DNA of 64,000 nucleotides from Peptoclostridium litorale DSM 5388 (GTDB taxonomy: Bacteria; Bacillota; Clostridia; Peptostreptococcales; Peptostreptococcaceae). The notes under the pieces are model-generated. The model was not told the origin of the DNA. It made no database searches and worked only from the letters and a program-made list of their open reading frames with translations. The position numbers and the translations under genes are program-made. How positions within the stretch are numbered: position 1 is the stretch's first letter; each line of letters starts with the position of its first letter. Location of the stretch: the NCBI RefSeq assembly GCF_900141635.1, contig NZ_FSRH01000001.1, forward strand, positions 62,001-126,000. Direction: 5' to 3'. Positions 24,771 through 34,126 of the stretch are shown piece by piece.

Positions 24771-27230
24771 CTAATTCATTTTGGACGGCTTAAACGCCTT
24801 TAGCCTGAGTGCGTTGCTAAGCACTGAAACTGAACTCAAAGACATCGCCGCGGCTGCAAACATCGGGTTCATCTTGGGCCCTCCAAATGCATAAAGAAGC
24901 CCTGCTGCAACAGGTATTCCCGCAGTATTGTAGGCAAAAGCCCAAAAAAGGTTCTGTTTTATGTTCTTTATTGTGGCCCTGCTCAACTCTATAGCTGTTA
25001 CAACATCCATGATGTCGCTTTTCATAAGCACTATGTCCGCGGATTCTATTGCCACATCAGTTCCCGAACCTATGGCCATCCCCACATTCGACTGGGCCAG
25101 AGCCGGTGCGTCGTTTATTCCGTCCCCCACCATGGCAACCTTTACGCCCTGGCCTTGAAGCTTTTTCACCTCGTTTGCCTTGTCCTGCGGAAGCACTTCC
25201 GCAAGCACTATGTCTATTCCCACCTGCCTTGCTATGGCATCGGCAGTTCTTTTATTGTCCCCCGTTATCATAGCAATCTTTATACCCATGCCATGGAGCT
25301 TTTTTATTGCCTCAAAGCTGCTTTCCTTCACAGTGTCCGCAACTGCTATTATTCCCGCGAGCTTTCCGCCTGCAGCCATGAACATAGGCGTCTTTCCTTC
25401 TTCGGCCAATTTATCAGATTCTTCCTGAAGCGAAACAGTTATATTCCTTTCATCCATCAGCCTTTTATTTCCAAGAAGTATTTCTTTCCCTTCTATGGAT
25501 ACCTGTATTCCTCGTCCCGGTATTGCCTTGAAAGCCTCGACCTTTTTAAATTCAATTCCTTTGATTTGAGCCTCTATGACTATAGCTTCGCCAAGAGGAT
25601 GCTCAGAGCCTTTTTCAGCAGAGCCCGCAAGTCCCAGAATTTTGTCCTGTGAGTATGTCCCAGCCGATACAATGTCCGTAACCTGGGGCTTGCCCTGGGT
25701 TATAGTCCCGGTCTTATCAAACACAACAGTGCCTATTTTATGAGTGGTTTCAAGAGGCTCTCCGCCTTTTATAAGGACTCCGCATTCCGCACCTTTTCCC
25801 GTACCCACCATTATTGCCGTAGGCGTAGCAAGCCCCAGCGCACAAGGACAAGCTATTACAAGGACTGATATGAATATTGTAAGCGCGAATGTCGCATCGC
25901 CTGAATAAAGATACCACATAAGAGCCGCTCCAGACGCCACAGCTATTACAACAGGCACAAAATACCCGGATATGACATCGGCCATTTTGGCTATTGGCGC
26001 CTTGGAGCCCTGCGCATCCTCTACAAGCTTTACTATCTGAGACAATGCCGTATCCTTCCCAACCTTTGTGGCCTTAAGCCTTATCGCCCCGTTTTTGTTC
26101 ATGCTGGCCCCTATGACCGCATCTCCTGTGCTTTTTTCAACCGGTATGCTCTCCCCTGTAAGCATTGATTCGTCAACAAGCGTATATCCTTCAACAACAG
26201 TCCCGTCAACAGGTATTTTCTCTCCCGGCCTTACAAGCACTATGTCTCCAACTTCAACCTCTTCAACAGCCATTACAATTTCCTTTCCGCCGCTTATGAC
26301 AATCGCCGTCTTTGGCTGAAGGCCCATAAGCTTTTTTATGGCCTCTGAAGTCTTTCCCTTTGAAACCGCCTCAAGCGATTTTCCAAGCAGTATAAGGGTG
26401 ATTATGACCGCTGCCGACTCAAAGTATAGATCCTTTACATAGTGAACGTTACCGTTTGATATCTGTAAAATCGCATATATGCCGTATATTACAGCCGCCG
26501 CGGTACCTATTGCTATAAGCGAGTCCATGTTAGGGCTTTTTCTAAAGAGGGATTTGAACCCTATCGTGTAGAATTTGTTTCCTGCAATCATGACCGGTAT
26601 TGTAAGAGCCAGTTGTACCACTGCAAAATTCATCGGGTTTGCCGAAGGTTCTACGAACGCTGGCACTGCAAGCCCCATCATATGTCCCATTGCGATATAC
26701 AAAAGCGGCAATGTAAATATTAGCGACACTATGAACTTGAGCTTGAGGCCGCCTATCTCCCTTTGCCTTCTAATTCCTTCATCGTCCATTTTGGAAGATG
26801 AATCCATGTCCATTGGCTCATATCCCGCCTGCCTTATGACTTCCTTTATATGCGATATTCTGATTTTGTAAGGATCATAGACCACATTCGCCCTTTCAGT
26901 GGCAAAGTTCACGCTCACATCGCTTATTCCATCAAGCTTTCCTATCTTTTTCTGCGCCCCCATGGCACATGCGGCGCAGCTCATTCCGCCTATGGGAATG
27001 GTCACTTCCCTTAGTTCAATGTCATTCTGTGCTGTAAACCCGGCCTTTTTTATTACCTGCTTCATATCCTCCATTGTAATGACGGAATCCTTATATGTTA
27101 CGCTCAGTTTTTCTGTGGCAAAATTTACGTTTGCATTCTCCACCCCCGGAATTCTCCCGACTGTCTTTTCGACAGCCTTTGCGCAGGCCGCACAGCTCAT
27201 TCCGCCGATTTTTAACGTTTCCTGTCTCAT
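24771..27230 (-). CDS. copA: CopA-type copper-exporting P1B ATPase
   Basis: 819 residues. Two N-terminal HMA domains (GMSCAACAK with Cys13/Cys16, and GMSCAACAM with Cys85/Cys88), then eight membrane helices with the CPC site (Cys461-Pro-Cys463, [12 protein letters not shown]), phosphorylation Asp505 in [21 protein letters not shown] and [10 protein letters not shown]. This is the full signature of Cu+-ATPases that expel copper from the cytoplasm. ATG27230 follows AAAGGAGA. It is the first gene of an operon with the SafE-cupredoxin fusion. A perfect 16-bp palindrome lies 34 bases before the start. Confidence 0.96.
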   Translation of the reverse strand: MRQETLKIGGMSCAACAKAVEKTVGRIPGVENANVNFATEKLSVTYKDSVITMEDMKQVIKKAGFTAQNDIELREVTIPIGGMSCAACAMGAQKKIGKLDGISDVSVNFATERANVVYDPYKIRISHIKEVIRQAGYEPMDMDSSSKMDDEGIRRQREIGGLKLKFIVSLIFTLPLLYIAMGHMMGLAVPAFVEPSANPMNFAVVQLALTIPVMIAGNKFYTIGFKSLFRKSPNMDSLIAIGTAAAVIYGIYAILQISNGNVHYVKDLYFESAAVIITLILLGKSLEAVSKGKTSEAIKKLMGLQPKTAIVISGGKEIVMAVEEVEVGDIVLVRPGEKIPVDGTVVEGYTLVDESMLTGESIPVEKSTGDAVIGASMNKNGAIRLKATKVGKDTALSQIVKLVEDAQGSKAPIAKMADVISGYFVPVVIAVASGAALMWYLYSGDATFALTIFISVLVIACPCALGLATPTAIMVGTGKGAECGVLIKGGEPLETTHKIGTVVFDKTGTITQGKPQVTDIVSAGTYSQDKILGLAGSAEKGSEHPLGEAIVIEAQIKGIEFKKVEAFKAIPGRGIQVSIEGKEILLGNKRLMDERNITVSLQEESDKLAEEGKTPMFMAAGGKLAGIIAVADTVKESSFEAIKKLHGMGIKIAMITGDNKRTADAIARQVGIDIVLAEVLPQDKANEVKKLQGQGVKVAMVGDGINDAPALAQSNVGMAIGSGTDVAIESADIVLMKSDIMDVVTAIELSRATIKNIKQNLFWAFAYNTAGIPVAAGLLYAFGGPKMNPMFAAAAMSLSSVSVLSNALRLKAFKPSKMN

Positions 27231-27263
27231 ATTAATATATTCTCCTTTTACAATTTAGTATTG

Positions 27264-27279
27264 TGTGTCATATGACACA
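27264..27279. promoter_or_regulatory. 16-bp palindromic operator candidate before copA
   Basis: TGTGTCATATGACACA is a perfect palindrome in the copA leader. Its TGTGT-N6-ACACA form is like CRP/FNR-family sites and does not match the usual CsoR or CopY boxes. Similar sites lie before the kinase gene at 22826-22856. Confidence 0.55.
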
Positions 27280-27284
27280 GTGTA

Positions 27285-27503
27285 TGCTTGTTTTCACACA
27301 CTCAACCAGTCTGCTTAATGCATAATTTCATGGTTTCGCCGGTGAATAGCCCCCTTTCATATATCCTTATAGTATATAAAGCAATAAGCGTGCCAAAACG
27401 GATTGTTCGAACATATTGGGGGGACATTTCTCGAAAACTTGGCCGTTTAGCTGTAAAAATCCAAACAAAAAAATTTCTGGTTGCGCTTAATAATAGGGTA
27501 TAA
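27285..27503. other. Gene-free stretch between copA and the topB remnant
   Basis: About 220 bases with only short unsupported frames. Nothing recognisable was seen. Confidence 0.35.
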
Positions 27504-27587
27504 AAACAAAAACTTACAAATAACAATGATGATTCTCCTATCGATTTAGGATTTGCGGACGCACTTGCAGGGCTCGAGCTGGATTGA
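27504..27587 (+). pseudogene. Remnant of a topoisomerase III gene 3' end
   Basis: 27 codons read KQKLTNNNDDSPIDLGFADA followed by LAGLELD and TGA. They align with the topB C-terminus (KKNTDEAPINSAFADALAGL then KLD). There is no start codon or RBS, and the frame is closed just upstream. DNA identity to 13755-13827 is 63 of 73 with most differences transitions. This is the tail of a diverged second topB copy left after recombination. Confidence 0.85.
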
Positions 27588-27607
27588 TAAGTGCGCATGA
27601 AATTGTG
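27535..27607 (+). repeat. Direct repeat, right copy (topB 3' end)
   Basis: Partner of 13755-13827, same orientation, about 13.8 kb apart. Similarity resumes weakly at 27632-27655 after a length difference, so one copy has lost or gained about 120 bases, including the topB terminator. Confidence 0.85.
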
Positions 27608-27674
27608 AACTCTGCAGGCATATTGGGTATTGAATATCTAACAGCATATAATTACCGAAAGGAAGTGAAATTTT

Positions 27675-28184
27675 ATGAAGGATATAAAATCTATTTTTAA
27701 ATATGCAATGGGCATTGAACTGCAAGGCATTGAATTTTATAATGAAAATGCAGCAAAGCTTTCAAATGTAACGGGCAAAGCCATATTTGAAGAACTGGTT
27801 GATACGGAAAGAGAGCATTACGAATTTTTGAAGGAAGAACTTGAGCACTACGAAAAGACGGGCGCAATAAAAGCCACTAAAGAGGAACTGCTAAAGCGCA
27901 TGAGAATCGAAAGGAATATGTTTGAAGATCGTGAAAAGTCTGAGCACCTAAAAGAGACAATTGTGGAGTCGGATATTCCAGACATCACAATACTCAAAAT
28001 GGCATATCTTATAGAAAAAGACGCTGTTGATTTTTACAATAGAGTTGCCAGTGAAACGGAAGACGAAAATCTGAAAAACATATTTGAAATGCTTGCAAGC
28101 TGGGAGCAGGGCCATGCGGCGCTTTTTAAAAAAGAATACCAAAGGAGAATGGAAGAGTATATGAGGACTCCTTGGGGAGGGTAG
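27675..28184 (+). CDS. Ferritin-like diiron (rubrerythrin-type) protein
   Basis: 169 residues, all helical. It contains two repeats of the diiron motif: E-x2-G-x-E-F-Y (IELQGIEFYNENA, about residues 14-26) with TEREHYEFL (about 48-56), and EKDAVDFYNRVA (about 115-126) with SWEQGHAALF (about 146-155). No rubredoxin domain follows, so this is the short ferritin-like class often involved in oxygen or peroxide defence or iron handling in anaerobes. ATG27675 follows AAAGGAAGTG. It lies just past the topB remnant and is probably native chromosome. A terminator follows at 28205. Confidence 0.9.
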   Translation: MKDIKSIFKYAMGIELQGIEFYNENAAKLSNVTGKAIFEELVDTEREHYEFLKEELEHYEKTGAIKATKEELLKRMRIERNMFEDREKSEHLKETIVESDIPDITILKMAYLIEKDAVDFYNRVASETEDENLKNIFEMLASWEQGHAALFKKEYQRRMEEYMRTPWGG

Positions 28185-28204
28185 CTCTGAAAATTGCCGG
28201 TGCT

Positions 28205-28250
28205 AAGGCCGGAAGATCTGTGATAAACAAGATCTTCTGGCCTTTTGTAT
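28205..28250. terminator. Bidirectional terminator between ferritin-like and diguanylate cyclase genes
   Basis: AAGGCCGGAAGATCT / AGATCTTCTGGCCTT stem (15 bp, one G-U) with T tract on the plus strand; it also serves the convergent gene. Confidence 0.85.
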
Positions 28251-28273
28251 TTTTCATCTTAAAAAAGTTATTT

Positions 28274-29887
28274 CTATATTCCTGGCTGTGAATCACTCAA
28301 CTTGTTTTTTGCAAACAATGATATTATAGAAGGGTCTATTTCAACTCTGTTTCTTCCGTTATTTTTGGCCTTGTAAAGAAGCTCGTCGGCGGAACTTACC
28401 AGCTCGCTTGAGTTTTGCCCGTTCCACATGGTAAGTCCCATGCTTATTGTTATGCGAAGTCCCTTTATGTCAAACTCCTTGTCTTCTATGGATTTTCGGA
28501 TTCTTTCAGCGATTTTTTCGCCGGATTCGAATGTGCAATCAGGAAGGATTATCAAGAATTCCTCTCCTCCATAGCGGCCGGCTATGTCGTTGGCTCTTAT
28601 GTTTTGCCTTATTGCATCGGCACACTCTTTAAGCACCATATCGCCTACGGGGTGACCGTATACGTCGTTTACTATCTTAAACTTGTCCAAATCAGCAAGC
28701 AGCACGACAATCTGGGAACTGGATTTTTGCGCATCCTCTATGATTTTGTTAAGGAGATCATACGAATGCCTGTGGTTGTAAAGCTGCGTAAGCCCATCCG
28801 TGTAGGCAAGTATTCTAAGTTCTGAAGTCCTCTCTTCAACAAGGAGTTCAAGCTTTGAATTCATTTCTATGAGCTGAAGCTTCGACTGCTCTTTTTTGTT
28901 TATGTCTGCGACTATAGCGACGCAGCCTACAAACAGCGCCGTTGACATTATGGCTATTAGGGCCATTAATTTTAGGAAATCGTAAACGTCGCTGTGGACT
29001 TCTGCTGTCTCCTGGCTGAAGACTATATACCACTTGTCCTTTACATTCCCGTCTCCAAGGCTTATGGCTTTGCCGTAGTAGTGCTTGCTGCGCTCCAAAA
29101 GCGAGGCCTTAAAGAAATTGTTTTTGTTTTGAATTTGAGATATTATGAATGAAGATTTTTCTAAAGTATCAGCATCATCTGAGAGTATGAAATCCCTGTT
29201 TGGATGAGCTATTATCTTTGAATTCTCGTCTAGTAGGAACATGTATCCGGTACTTCCAAGCTTTGCGTTGTCTACGAACATCTTTGTGAAATAGTGCATT
29301 TGGGGTGAGATTATGGCAATTCCTATTATGCTGGAGTCATGAACTATGGGCATGCTCATGACGCAAATGGGAGTTCCCCTTAGTATGCTTGGATATATTT
29401 CGCTTATATAATATGGCTTGCCTGCAAACACTTCTTTTATATATGAATACTGAGGCCCTCCTTTCCCTATAGTCTCTCCAGCGACGGTGTCGACTAAGAA
29501 CTCCCCGTAGTCAACGGATATGCTGCTGCCGTTTATTGCCCGATTCACAGGGCTTTCAAGATTTACCGCGACGGGAAGATTTTCATAGTAAGGATACCTG
29601 CTGTGAAGCTCTTTAAGGAAGTTTTCGCACTTTTCGACCTTGAGAGGGTCTTGCGGGTCAAGGCACATGTCTATGACATATTCATTTGTTGCAATGCCGG
29701 CTAAAATTCTAAGCTGATCCTGAGTCCAAAGTTCCATCATATCTGAAATTTCGGTTGTAAGCAACTCTCCAGTCTGCTTGAATTCGTATTCGCTTTGGGT
29801 TTTCATGTTATTTGCAAAGACCAAGGCGGATATTATGAATATCACGATTGTGATTGCGACTAATTTCATAAGATGCTTTACAGGCAT
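28274..29887 (-). CDS. Membrane diguanylate cyclase with dCache sensor
   Basis: 537 residues. First helix (residues 7-26), a long extracytoplasmic dCache-like sensor (about 35-300, with SPQMHYFTKMF and GYMFLLDENSKIIAHPN blocks), second helix (FLKLMALIAIMSTALFVGCVAI), short coiled coil, then a GGDEF domain. The active loop is GGEEF and the inhibitory I-site RAND lies exactly five residues before it, so it should make c-di-GMP with product feedback. Start ATG29887 follows AAGGGAG. Monocistronic. The ligand of the sensor cannot be predicted; dCache domains in this group often bind amino acids or carboxylates. Confidence 0.92.
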   Translation of the reverse strand: MPVKHLMKLVAITIVIFIISALVFANNMKTQSEYEFKQTGELLTTEISDMMELWTQDQLRILAGIATNEYVIDMCLDPQDPLKVEKCENFLKELHSRYPYYENLPVAVNLESPVNRAINGSSISVDYGEFLVDTVAGETIGKGGPQYSYIKEVFAGKPYYISEIYPSILRGTPICVMSMPIVHDSSIIGIAIISPQMHYFTKMFVDNAKLGSTGYMFLLDENSKIIAHPNRDFILSDDADTLEKSSFIISQIQNKNNFFKASLLERSKHYYGKAISLGDGNVKDKWYIVFSQETAEVHSDVYDFLKLMALIAIMSTALFVGCVAIVADINKKEQSKLQLIEMNSKLELLVEERTSELRILAYTDGLTQLYNHRHSYDLLNKIIEDAQKSSSQIVVLLADLDKFKIVNDVYGHPVGDMVLKECADAIRQNIRANDIAGRYGGEEFLIILPDCTFESGEKIAERIRKSIEDKEFDIKGLRITISMGLTMWNGQNSSELVSSADELLYKAKNNGRNRVEIDPSIISLFAKNKLSDSQPGI

Positions 29888-30028
29888 TATATGGCTCCCT
29901 TCTAAAAATATATGGAATATGATCTGCTTTCACAAGTTTCATTGTATACTATTTGACTATTATTATATACCCTCTCGGTGTGGGGTGTAAAACGACGCAT
30001 GGGGAATACTGGAAAGCCAAAAAGGTCA

Positions 30029-30064
30029 AAATGCCGGGCACCTCATTGTGAAAGGCCCGGCATT
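30029..30064 (-). terminator. Terminator of the unknown secreted protein gene
   Basis: AATGCCGGG / CCCGGCATT stem about 110 bases after the stop on the minus strand, followed by TTGACCTTTTT. Confidence 0.7.
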
Positions 30065-30170
30065 CTGCATTAAAAACTGCAAATTATTGGAATTGCATAG
30101 TTTACACTTGTATACAGCGGATGGAAACTCAATTTGAAACAGAGATGGATTTAATCTGATCCCATATAGT

Positions 30171-31628
30171 CTAGTTTTCAAGACTAAAATCCATTTTATA
30201 ATCCGTAAGGTATTCAAGGCTGTATATGTCAACGAGAGAATATCCCCCCGTATTGAAGCTTTCCGTGTATTTTCCGTTCACATATATCCCAACGTCACTT
30301 TTGTATACGGGACCATCTCTTAAATTCCTGTGCTTCCCACTTCTAAGAGTGCCCGTCGTGTTAAAGTCGGTCCTCCTCTTATCTGGGTCCCACTTCATTT
30401 CAAAGCCGTAGATTACAAGGTCTTCAGCGCATATGCATGTTCCGGTCTTGTATTTGTAGACAGGTATCATTTTGTCTTTGAATACGCCTTCAAAGCTTAC
30501 TTTTGCACTTCCGGCAGCTTTGAACCGCCCTATTTCTTCGCCGAATTTGTGGATTTCGAAGCTTTCCCCGGAAGACAGGTTGGCCACGGTGTCGAAAGAG
30601 TCTGAAATGACATATATATGCTTTGAATCTGAAACTTGAATTTCATCAGAATCAATACTGTCCAGTTCATGCTGCAGCTTCGAAAACACATCATAGCTTT
30701 CGACCCTCTTTTCCATGGAAAGGTCGCCGTTAAGATTGTAAAATCCATAGGAGTTTGAGTGTGAAAGCTGATCCAGCAGGGATTTCTCTGGATTTGGAGC
30801 GACAAGCATGACTACGCTTTCACCCGACATTCCAATTACGAATATGTTTTTGGTGCTGCTGTTTTGAACAATTCCGACTCCGAGCTTTTGTGAGATAAAG
30901 TCTGCGGCCGATGTCATGTTCATATCCTGATCCATTATGTATGCAGTATTGAAATAGAACACCGGATGATTGGTCTTTCCAAAGAGTATTACCGAGCCGT
31001 TTGAACATACAGTTGCGCTTTGCATTGAAAACCATGAGTCTATATTCACCTTTTTTATGCCGTAAGAGTCCTTGACATACAGGGTTCTATCGTAATAAGA
31101 ATGTGGGGGAACCACTCCCGGAGGAAGGTCTTCTCTGTTTACAATTATCAATTCCTTCGAGTTTGGAAGAGGAGCTTTTCTTGCATATATGTGGGTTACC
31201 ATATCTGGATTTGATGAGTCATGGTAGTTTTCAACATAGTCAACAAGCACTCCGTCGACATACAGGTTCGATCCCATTACATTGCAGTCTGCAGATTTAA
31301 AGTAAGTGCCCGAATCCGGACCGCCGTATTCATACACATTTCTCTTATAAAATGAGCCGGCGTCTTCCTTGTAAATTCCCGAAATGTTCGATTTTGGAAG
31401 CACAAACACGGGATTTTCATTTGAATGCCTTTCGCCATAGGCATCAGGATTCCAGAAGATCTCCTTGCTGTCAATGTAGATGTTGCTTTCGTCTTCTCCA
31501 ATGAAACTATTAAAAAGTATTTCTGTTCCTTCGTATAAGCCACTGGAATCACAATATGCCAGGCTTATATATGCAAGGCTCATGCACATTGAAATCATAA
31601 ATACGTTTAATATGGATGGCTTTTTCAT
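30171..31628 (-). CDS. Secreted protein of unknown function
   Basis: 485 residues with a clear signal peptide (MKKPSILNVFMISMCMSLAY then ISLAYCDSS; the Cys near residue 26 is not in a standard lipobox). The rest is soluble, acidic, rich in Tyr, Ser and Asp, and looks like beta-rich repeats; pairs such as SNIYIDSKEIFWNP and KYTESFNTGGYSLVDI recall copper-amine-oxidase-N-like or stalk repeats (NIYVNGK-type strands), but I cannot assign a family. ATG31628 follows AAGGGGG. Single gene with its own terminator. Its size and export suggest a surface or extracellular role. Confidence 0.75.
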   Translation of the reverse strand: MKKPSILNVFMISMCMSLAYISLAYCDSSGLYEGTEILFNSFIGEDESNIYIDSKEIFWNPDAYGERHSNENPVFVLPKSNISGIYKEDAGSFYKRNVYEYGGPDSGTYFKSADCNVMGSNLYVDGVLVDYVENYHDSSNPDMVTHIYARKAPLPNSKELIIVNREDLPPGVVPPHSYYDRTLYVKDSYGIKKVNIDSWFSMQSATVCSNGSVILFGKTNHPVFYFNTAYIMDQDMNMTSAADFISQKLGVGIVQNSSTKNIFVIGMSGESVVMLVAPNPEKSLLDQLSHSNSYGFYNLNGDLSMEKRVESYDVFSKLQHELDSIDSDEIQVSDSKHIYVISDSFDTVANLSSGESFEIHKFGEEIGRFKAAGSAKVSFEGVFKDKMIPVYKYKTGTCICAEDLVIYGFEMKWDPDKRRTDFNTTGTLRSGKHRNLRDGPVYKSDVGIYVNGKYTESFNTGGYSLVDIYSLEYLTDYKMDFSLEN

Positions 31629-31880
31629 TGCAATTCCCCCTTGAAATTTATGACACGAGTTTTTGTCAAAGTTGATGTACTAGTCAATTATAGCACCGCA
31701 TGGATACAATATTATCCATTCATACAAGAATTATGATAATTTTAAGCTTTGCATCAGAGCATAGTGCATGAACAGAATTTTGGCTAGTGCAGATTGAAAT
31801 ATATGTGTAAAAAAGAGGATTGATGATAAAATGTAAATAGATGTATTAATTCCAATTTTAAAATATTCGGAGGTGGCGAT

Positions 31881-33257
31881 GTGCTAAGTCTTGAAAAGTT
31901 TGATGAATACTTGGATATGGTCTCTAATACAATAAAGGAATATCAAAGAGACATATCTACTGGAAGGGTTGTTCCGAAGACTTCGAGAAATGACATTGAG
32001 AAGCTTTTATTTGAAGAGCTCCCAGTCGAAGGCCTCAGCGCAAATGATGTAATAAAGCAGTTCAAGGATAAGGTCATACCGAATTCTACGAAAGTGGGAA
32101 GCTCGAGGTTTCTCTCGTGGATAATAACGAGCCCTTCTCAGGCGGGGATACTTGGGGAAATTGCAAACATAGGGATAAGCCAGGCCCCTTTTAATTTCAC
32201 GGCGGGCCCTGCGGCCACTGTAGTAGAGGAAATGGTGATAAGCTGGATGGCGCAGCTCTTTGGATATGGAAAGGAGTCAGGGGGGATTCTTGTAAGCGGG
32301 GGAAGCATATCTACCCTTACGGCACTTGGAGCCGCAAGGGAAGCTTTTCTGCCTGGAAGCGCCCAGGATGGGATTCAAGCTGTTTCAAAGCCCCTTACCC
32401 TATATACATCGCAAAAAGCACATTCGTCTATAGACAAGGCCGTGGGAGTTATGGGAATCGGAAAGAAAATGCTCAGGAAAGTGGCCGTGGATGACGACTT
32501 TAGGATAGACGTTCAAGACCTTGAAGGGCGCATAGAGAATGACATCAAAAACAGCTTCAGGCCATTTTGCATAATAGCTCAGGCTGGAACATCGCTTTGT
32601 GGCGCTGTCGACGACATAGAGGCGCTTTCTGGCATTGCAAAGAAATATGGAATATGGCTTCATGTCGATGGAGCATACGGAGGAGGGGCCATACTTTCAA
32701 AAAGGGGGAGAGAGCTTCTAAAGGGGATAGAAAAGGCCGATTCAATATCGGTGGACCCCCACAAGTGGTTTTTTGTTCCAGCTGAGGCGGGATGCGTGCT
32801 TGTAAAAGAAAGGAGGCATCTTTACAATGCATACAGTACAGGCATTGCAGAGTTTGACGCTGATGCCCCCATAAACTATATTGACTACGGAATACAGTCG
32901 ACTAGGACTTCAAGGGCCATAAAGACGTGGTTTGCCCTTAAGACTTACGGAATCAGAAAGCTTTCCCAGGTTGTGGATGTGAACATGGACAATGCATATT
33001 ATTTTGCAGGCGAGATCGGAAAAATGGACGGGGTGAGACTTTTAAACAGGCCCCAGACAAGCGCTGTATGCTTTTCATTTGGCAGTGCTTCTGAAAACAT
33101 GGAATTTTTAAGCGAAATAGAAGAAGAGTTTTTCATATCTCCCGCAAGCCTAAAGGGAGAGCACTGCTTAAGGGCTTGCTTTTCGAATTACAGGACTACA
33201 ATTGAAGAAGTCGACCTTCTGCTGTCTATGATAAGAAGGTTTGCAGCAGGGGATTAA
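31881..33257 (+). CDS. Group II PLP-dependent amino acid decarboxylase
   Basis: 458 residues of the aromatic-amino-acid/glutamate decarboxylase fold. The PLP lysine is Lys295 in SVDPHKWFFVPAEAG, and the aspartate that pairs with the pyridine nitrogen lies in WLHVDGAYGGGA. The N-terminal block KVGSSRFLSWIITSPSQAG and FNFTAGPAATVVEEMVISWM match the substrate and dimer regions. It would decarboxylate an aromatic or acidic amino acid to an amine; the substrate is not certain. GTG31881 follows GGAGGTGG. No antiporter is adjacent, so an acid-resistance cassette is not evident. Terminator at 33282. Confidence 0.9.
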   Translation: MLSLEKFDEYLDMVSNTIKEYQRDISTGRVVPKTSRNDIEKLLFEELPVEGLSANDVIKQFKDKVIPNSTKVGSSRFLSWIITSPSQAGILGEIANIGISQAPFNFTAGPAATVVEEMVISWMAQLFGYGKESGGILVSGGSISTLTALGAAREAFLPGSAQDGIQAVSKPLTLYTSQKAHSSIDKAVGVMGIGKKMLRKVAVDDDFRIDVQDLEGRIENDIKNSFRPFCIIAQAGTSLCGAVDDIEALSGIAKKYGIWLHVDGAYGGGAILSKRGRELLKGIEKADSISVDPHKWFFVPAEAGCVLVKERRHLYNAYSTGIAEFDADAPINYIDYGIQSTRTSRAIKTWFALKTYGIRKLSQVVDVNMDNAYYFAGEIGKMDGVRLLNRPQTSAVCFSFGSASENMEFLSEIEEEFFISPASLKGEHCLRACFSNYRTTIEEVDLLLSMIRRFAAGD

Positions 33258-33281
33258 CAGGCTGAATATGAATGAATAAAT

Positions 33282-33324
33282 AAAATAAAAGTCTGAAAAA
33301 CATAGTTTTTCAGACTTTTATTTT
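33282..33324. terminator. Bidirectional terminator, perfect 20-bp stem
   Basis: AAAATAAAAGTCTGAAAAAC / GTTTTTCAGACTTTTATTTT with a 3-base loop between the convergent decarboxylase and response regulator genes. Confidence 0.9.
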
Positions 33325-33430
33325 AATATTGTGTTTGCAGTTTCAATGTCAGATTGCAGGTTTACTCAACAAGGTCTGCATAGAATAAACCGCTCATGGT
33401 CAATTTAACGGGCAAGAGACCTGTTTATAG

Positions 33431-34126
33431 TCAAATTTTGAATCTGTAGCCCACACCCCATATGGTCTCTATGTACCTTGGATTTGAAGAATCTGACTCG
33501 ACCTTCTCCCTTATCTTTCGTATGTGCACTGTCACGGTGGATATGTCGCCAAGAGAGTCCACGCCCCATATTCTTTCAAATATTTCATTCTTGCTAAACA
33601 CCCTGTCTGGGTTTGAGGCCAGAAGAAGCAGTATGTCGAATTCCTTTGTCGAAAGGTGAAGCTCTTCATTGTCAACAGTCACACGCCTTGAGAATTTGTC
33701 AATGAAAAGGCCGTTCACTTCTATGGTGTCCGCACTCGAAGAGTTTTTGTTTGTAAGCCTATCATATCGTTCGATGTGGGCTTTCACCCTGGCAACAAGC
33801 TCGCTTGGGCTGAATGGCTTTGTTATATAGTCATCGGCTCCGATCCCCAGTCCTCTTATCTTGTCTATGCCTTCCCCTTTTGCAGACACCATGAGTATGG
33901 GTATGTCAATCTCCGATCTCAGTGACTTGCATATGTGAAACCCGTCTATTTCGGGAAGCATTATGTCCAGGATTATAAGGTCGTATTCATTTTTTCTTGC
34001 AAGATTTAGCCCCTCTATCCCTGTAAGGCTTATTTCAACGCTATAGCCGCTCATTTCAAGGTAGTCTTTTTCGAGCTCTGCTATGCTCAAATCATCCTCT
34101 ATTATAAGTATCCTTTTCAATTTCAA
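33431..34126 (-). CDS. OmpR-family response regulator
   Basis: 231 residues. Receiver with Asp54 (IILDIMLPEIDG), acidic residues EDD near 10-12 and Lys in YITKPFS; winged-helix output domain ending WGVGYRFKI. It overlaps the end of the kinase gene by 35 bases, so the pair is coupled. TTG34126 is preferred because GGAGG lies 9 bases upstream; ATG34135 directly abuts that site and is too close. Likely VanR/ResD-like group; no target is visible. Confidence 0.92.
   Translation of the reverse strand: MKLKRILIIEDDLSIAELEKDYLEMSGYSVEISLTGIEGLNLARKNEYDLIILDIMLPEIDGFHICKSLRSEIDIPILMVSAKGEGIDKIRGLGIGADDYITKPFSPSELVARVKAHIERYDRLTNKNSSSADTIEVNGLFIDKFSRRVTVDNEELHLSTKEFDILLLLASNPDRVFSKNEIFERIWGVDSLGDISTVTVHIRKIREKVESDSSNPRYIETIWGVGYRFKI

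Noticed and set aside
27231-27360. Sigma-54 promoter before copA
   Set aside because: No GG-N10-GC with TGGCAC/TTGC character was found on the minus strand despite the NtrC-type regulator nearby.
27288-27503. 71-codon plus-strand ORF between copA and the topB remnant
   Set aside because: No RBS, no recognisable sequence; probably chance.
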